A stretch of DNA of 6,527 nt from Eubacterium sp. AF22-8LB (GTDB lineage: Bacteria; Bacillota_I; Bacilli_A; Erysipelotrichales; Erysipelotrichaceae), in assembly GCF_003458715.1 (NCBI RefSeq), contig NZ_QRVI01000048.1:1-6527 (forward strand), read 5' to 3'. Shown here one piece after another: positions 5,682-6,527 of this stretch (its first letter is position 1; each line of letters starts with the position of its first letter). Made by a program: the position numbers and the translations under genes. Below the pieces are notes generated by a model. The model did no database searches and was not told where the DNA came from. It worked only from the letters and a program-made list of their open reading frames with translations.

Positions 5682-6493
5682 GACAGACAAATTTTCATAC
5701 ACATACATCTCGTTGTCATCATGCGTTTGGCAATGATGAAGAATTTGTTCGTGCTGCCATTCAAAATGGCTTTGAAGTATTGGGCTTTTCGGATCATGCT
5801 TGTTGGAAATATGATTCAAGCTTTGTAGCGCATATGCGTATGAAGCTTGATGAATTTGATGATTATAAAGATAGCGTTTTATATTTGAAAGATAGATATA
5901 AGAAGCGGATTGAAATTCGTTTTGGCTTAGAAGCCGAATACTTTCCTAAATATATGGATTGGTTGTTAGATTTCTGTATTGAAAATGATATTGATTACTT
6001 GATTTTTGGTAATCATTATTATGGCACAGATGAAGATCGTATTTATTTAGGTGGAGTCAAAGGTAAGTATATTAAAGGCTATTTTGATACTTGTGTGGAA
6101 GGTATGAAAACGGGTATGTATGCATACTTGGCTCATCCTGAATTGATTTTAAGAAGTACGGGTGGTGTAATAACACCTGAAATCGAAGAGGGCTTCCATA
6201 GAATTTGTAAGACAAGCCAAGATTATAATGTACCATTAGAGTTTAATGTATTGGGTATGCAGCATAATGAGTGTATGGGGTATGAAGAATATCCACATTC
6301 TAGATTTTGGCAGATTGCCAAGCAATATGACGTAAAGGCAATCATTGGTATGGATGCGCATGAGACTGGTGATTTAAACAAAAAATGGTATGATTTAGCA
6401 TTAGAAAAACTATCTCAATTTGATATAGAAATCATTGATGATATACCTTCAATTGATTATAAAAAGATAAAAGAAAACAAGATCAAAGTTTAG
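5678..6493 (+). CDS. PHP-domain phosphoesterase, histidinol-phosphatase (HisK) type
   Basis: This is a polymerase and histidinol phosphatase (PHP) superfamily metal-dependent phosphoesterase, 271 aa. The full metal-ligand set seems present: HTH (His7, His9) with His14/His15, SDH (Asp39, His40), GLEAE (Glu85), GNHY (His113), AHPEL (His153) and GMDAH (Asp226, His228). This matches a trinuclear metal centre on a TIM-like barrel. Members of this branch are usually annotated as histidinol-phosphatase, the dephosphorylation step before histidinol dehydrogenase, but there are no his genes here, so the substrate may be histidinol phosphate or another phosphate ester. The start overlaps the truA stop as ATGA (5678-5681). 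The C-terminal tail (about 255-271) is lysine-rich. The TAG stop lies in the left arm of a terminator. The fold and enzyme class are firm; the substrate is not. Confidence 0.88.
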   Translation: MRQTNFHTHTSRCHHAFGNDEEFVRAAIQNGFEVLGFSDHACWKYDSSFVAHMRMKLDEFDDYKDSVLYLKDRYKKRIEIRFGLEAEYFPKYMDWLLDFCIENDIDYLIFGNHYYGTDEDRIYLGGVKGKYIKGYFDTCVEGMKTGMYAYLAHPELILRSTGGVITPEIEEGFHRICKTSQDYNVPLEFNVLGMQHNECMGYEEYPHSRFWQIAKQYDVKAIIGMDAHETGDLNKKWYDLALEKLSQFDIEIIDDIPSIDYKKIKENKIKV

Positions 6494-6524
6494 CTAAAAT
6501 AAAGCTAAACTTTTTGCTTTTTTT
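6485..6524 (+). terminator. Intrinsic terminator after the PHP gene
   Basis: An 11-bp perfect stem pairs AAAGTTTAGCT (6485-6495) with AGCTAAACTTT (6503-6513) around a 7-nt A-rich loop. The 3' side runs into TTTTT (6511-6515), then GC and seven T (6518-6524). The stem has only three G-C pairs, so it is weaker than the rplQ terminator. Its left arm includes the last Val codon and the TAG stop (6491-6493). It marks the end of the transcript that carries ecfA1-ecfA2-ecfT-truA-PHP. Confidence 0.82.
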
Positions 6525-6527
6525 GAT

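Noticed and set aside
6450..6527. Bidirectional function of the last terminator
   Set aside because: The A-rich bases before the hairpin would give a T-rich tail on the minus strand, but it is interrupted by other bases and the downstream gene is outside the window, so its orientation is unknown.
1..6527. A new defence, mobile or other undescribed multi-gene system
   Set aside because: All genes except the small anchored protein belong to well-known housekeeping families in near-standard order. I saw no transposase, integrase, toxin-antitoxin, repeats or attachment sites.

Overview
The window is an ordinary, dense stretch of chromosome from a low-GC Gram-positive bacterium (Bacillota). The evidence is the AT-rich coding sequence, strong GGAGG-type ribosome binding sites, and the order rpsK-rpoA-rplQ followed by ecfA1-ecfA2-ecfT-truA, which is the classic end of the ribosomal protein supercluster in Bacillota. 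TGA is used as a stop (ecfT, truA) and TGG encodes Trp (for example rplQ codon 2), so the standard bacterial code applies and a Mycoplasma-type code is unlikely. An Erysipelotrichia-like lineage is my guess from the divergent RpoA and overall style; it is not proven here. All genes are on the + strand, with almost no intergenic space.

Region 1 (1-1426) is the end of the alpha operon: the last 18 codons of rpsK (S11), complete rpoA (RNA polymerase alpha) and complete rplQ (L17). A strong intrinsic terminator starts inside the last codons of rplQ.

Region 2 (1427-2468) is a two-gene block between rplQ and the ECF genes, where Bacillus has nothing. It holds a class I SAM-dependent O-methyltransferase resembling TrmR/YrrM (tRNA 5-hydroxyuridine methyltransferase) but with a short N-terminus, and a 151-residue protein of unknown function with an N-terminal membrane anchor or lipoprotein-like signal.

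Region 3 (2461-6524) is a tightly overlapping gene string: ecfA1, ecfA2 and ecfT (the energising module of a group II ECF vitamin/metal importer), truA (tRNA pseudouridine synthase I), and a PHP-domain phosphoesterase of the histidinol-phosphatase type. Four genes overlap their predecessor by 16, 8, 4 and 4 nt. A perfect extended -10 (TGGTATAAT) sits on the stop codon of the small protein gene and could start this unit. A second intrinsic terminator, again overlapping the last stop codon, closes it. The rplM-rpsI pair that follows truA in Bacillus is absent.

I found no mobile element, CRISPR array, tRNA/rRNA, riboswitch or new defence system. The observations most worth a second look are the inserted methyltransferase plus anchored-protein pair, unusual substitutions in RpoA and in the methyltransferase SAM loop, and the two terminators built into gene ends.
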